Shown piece by piece: positions 5,270 through 5,990 of a DNA stretch of 5,990 nt. The position numbers and the translations under genes are program-made. Numbering within the stretch: position 1 is the stretch's first letter; the number at the start of each line of letters is the position of its first letter. Source of the stretch: Thermoflexales bacterium (GTDB taxonomy: Bacteria; Chloroflexota; Anaerolineae; B4-G1; SLSP01); the NCBI GenBank assembly GCA_015486785.1, contig WFQZ01000325.1, positions 1 to 5,990 of the forward strand, in the 5' to 3' direction. The notes beneath the pieces were generated by a model. That model saw nothing but the letters and a program-made list of their open reading frames with translations. It did not search any database and had not been told where the DNA came from.

Positions 5270-5584
5270 ATGATAGAGCAAATCCGCGCCAAAATACAAA
5301 ACAATCGCTTCGAGTTCTCCAAGCACGCGGTCGATCAAAGCATCATCCGACGGATCAGCGTAAAGGAACTTCGTGAAGCAATATCGACAGGGGAGGTTAT
5401 TGAGGACTATCCTGACGATAAATATGGGCCGAGTTGTCTGATACTTGGCTTTACGCGCTTGGGCCGGCCCTTGCATATTCAATGCAGTTATCCTTCGCGC
5501 CCATTGGTAAAGATCGTCACTATGTATGAACCGGCCCCCAGGTTATGGGTTGATTTTCGGACAAGGAGAAGTAAAGATGGGTAA
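5270..5584 (+). CDS. DUF4258 family protein, probable toxin
   Basis: This 104-aa protein matches the DUF4258 pattern, a small RelE/BrnT-like family found beside small antitoxin genes and presumed to be an RNase toxin. Visible landmarks are FEFSKHAVDQSIIRRIS (14-30, with the conserved His19 and the arginines that follow), the helix VKELREAISTGEVIEDYPDD (31-50), GPSCLILGFTRLGRPLHIQCSY (53-74) and the closing strand VKIVTMYEPAPRLWVDFRTRR (80-100). Typical members read HA-x-x-R here, whereas this one has HAVDQS. ATG 5270 is preceded directly by an in-frame GTG (5267), and neither has a Shine-Dalgarno, so the exact start is uncertain by one codon. The 3' end overlaps the next gene by eight bases, so translation is probably coupled. 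Toxic activity is inferred from family and neighbourhood only. Confidence 0.82.
   Translation: MIEQIRAKIQNNRFEFSKHAVDQSIIRRISVKELREAISTGEVIEDYPDDKYGPSCLILGFTRLGRPLHIQCSYPSRPLVKIVTMYEPAPRLWVDFRTRRSKDG
5563..5568 (+). promoter_or_regulatory. ribosome binding site that fixes the antitoxin start
   Basis: AAGGAG at 5563-5568 lies eight bases before ATG 5577, inside the end of the DUF4258 gene. It selects ATG 5577 over the in-frame ATG 5526, which would overlap the toxin gene by 59 bases. Confidence 0.75.
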
Positions 5585-5798
5585 CGAGTGGCAAGAGACC
5601 ATGGTTGAACAGGAAGTCACGTATACCTTGGAGTTGGACGGGAAAATTGTCATCGTGGAGAAGGTGCCGGCGCGAGTGTGCGTTGAGACAGGCGAGCGGT
5701 TTTTCTCACCGGAGACGGTGGAGCATCTACAACGGTTAGTGTGGGGAGAGAGAGCACCGAATCGTATGATAGAGGTGCCGGTGTTTGAGTTTGCGTAG
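5577..5798 (+). CDS. YgiT/MqsA-like small protein without zinc cysteines, probable antitoxin
   Basis: This 73-aa protein resembles the N-terminal domain of YgiT/MqsA-type antitoxins, which often follow DUF4258 or MqsR-like toxin genes. The recognisable core is VTYTLELDGKIVIVEKVPARVCVETGERFFSPETVEHLQRLV, residues 14-55: two beta strands, the VPA-x-VC turn, then a helix. In the zinc-finger family a C-x-x-C pair lies near the N-terminus and a second pair reads C-x-x-C-G-E. Here the N-terminus (MGNEWQETMVEQE) has no cysteine, and the second pair is C35-V-E-T38-G-E, so three of the four zinc ligands are missing. The tail RMIEVPVFEFA (63-73) is hydrophobic and could contact the toxin. No helix-turn-helix domain follows, so autoregulation as in full-length MqsA is not expected. 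The start is set by AAGGAG at 5563-5568. The stop is followed 35 bases later by a strong terminator. Confidence 0.75.
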   Translation: MGNEWQETMVEQEVTYTLELDGKIVIVEKVPARVCVETGERFFSPETVEHLQRLVWGERAPNRMIEVPVFEFA

Positions 5799-5833
5799 AA
5801 GGTAGCAGCACCCAGATATAGAAGTGTTGCTCA

Positions 5834-5891
5834 GTCCTCCGGTGGGCTTGTGCGGTTCAGCACTACAGCTAACCCGCCGGAGGACTTTTTT
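5834..5891 (+). terminator. strong intrinsic terminator after the toxin-antitoxin pair
   Basis: GTCCTCCGGTGGG (5834-5846) pairs with CCCGCCGGAGGAC (5873-5885): 13 bp with one G-T pair, followed by six T (5886-5891). The 26-base loop holds a small inner stem GTGC/GCAC (5850-5853 with 5860-5863). It closes the accessory transcript on the + strand. There is no A-run before the left arm, so it would work in one direction only. Confidence 0.9.
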
Positions 5892-5990
5892 GTCACCTTC
5901 CCCCCTCGCGGCACGACCGCATTTTCTTGCCCTGCGGGGCAAGTTGGCTATGATGGCCGCGACATCTACGTCAGTGATCCGCAAGGGGGG
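5892..5990. other. window tail, no supported gene
   Basis: A perfect 7-bp hairpin CTTGCCC-TGCG-GGGCAAG lies at 5926-5943 with no T-run on either strand. TATGAT at 5949-5954 resembles a -10 box, but the nearest -35-like TTGCCC (5928-5933) is only 15 bases away and within the hairpin. The frame containing GYDGRDIYVSDPQGG (5946-5990) stays open to the window end; it could be the edge of a coding region but is too short to call. Confidence 0.3.

Noticed and set aside
5526..5576. Upstream ATG start for the YgiT-like protein
   Set aside because: It would deeply overlap the DUF4258 gene, whereas AAGGAG at 5563-5568 is ideally placed for ATG 5577.
3640..5990. CRISPR array or insertion sequence
   Set aside because: There are only two spaced repeats, with genes between them, and no transposase fragment or terminal inverted repeat pair with target duplication was seen.

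Overview
The window looks like a piece of a Chloroflexota chromosome, most likely Anaerolineae-like. This is inferred from the high-GC coding style of the left part and from a coiled-coil protein beginning MDIVFLLERLE, a type I associate with that phylum. No ribosomal or other firm taxonomic marker is present, so the assignment is tentative. All supported genes are on the + strand.

Left part, about 1-3720, is GC-rich housekeeping DNA. It holds the 3' end of recG (branch-migration helicase), a 156-aa coiled-coil protein probably co-transcribed with it, a strong intrinsic terminator, pyruvate kinase (pyk), and a cytosine-deaminase-like amidohydrolase. The pyruvate kinase carries the Leu/Gln/Lys/Val signature of the K+-independent branch. 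The amidohydrolase lacks one canonical metal-ligand histidine. Two overlapping GC-rich hairpins follow this block.

Right part, about 3740-5890, is accessory DNA with clearly lower GC. It holds a 274-aa protein of unknown function behind its own candidate promoter; an MNT-type nucleotidyltransferase (MntA-like antitoxin) whose HEPN partner (HepT) survives only as a 35-codon stub; and an overlapping gene pair that looks like a DUF4258 toxin with a YgiT/MqsA-like antitoxin lacking its zinc-binding cysteines. It ends in a strong terminator. The MNT/HEPN remnant lies between two similar 38-40 bp elements (about 508 bp apart) with the shared core CTTACG-N-CCACGTTAG, which resembles the 3' half of an integron attC site.

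The most interesting reading is that the right part is a small array of defence or toxin-antitoxin cassettes moved by a recombination system that uses these elements, and that the array has started to decay. This is inference. No integrase, complete attC site or transposase is visible. The last 99 bases after the final terminator contain a short hairpin and an open frame but no gene I can support.
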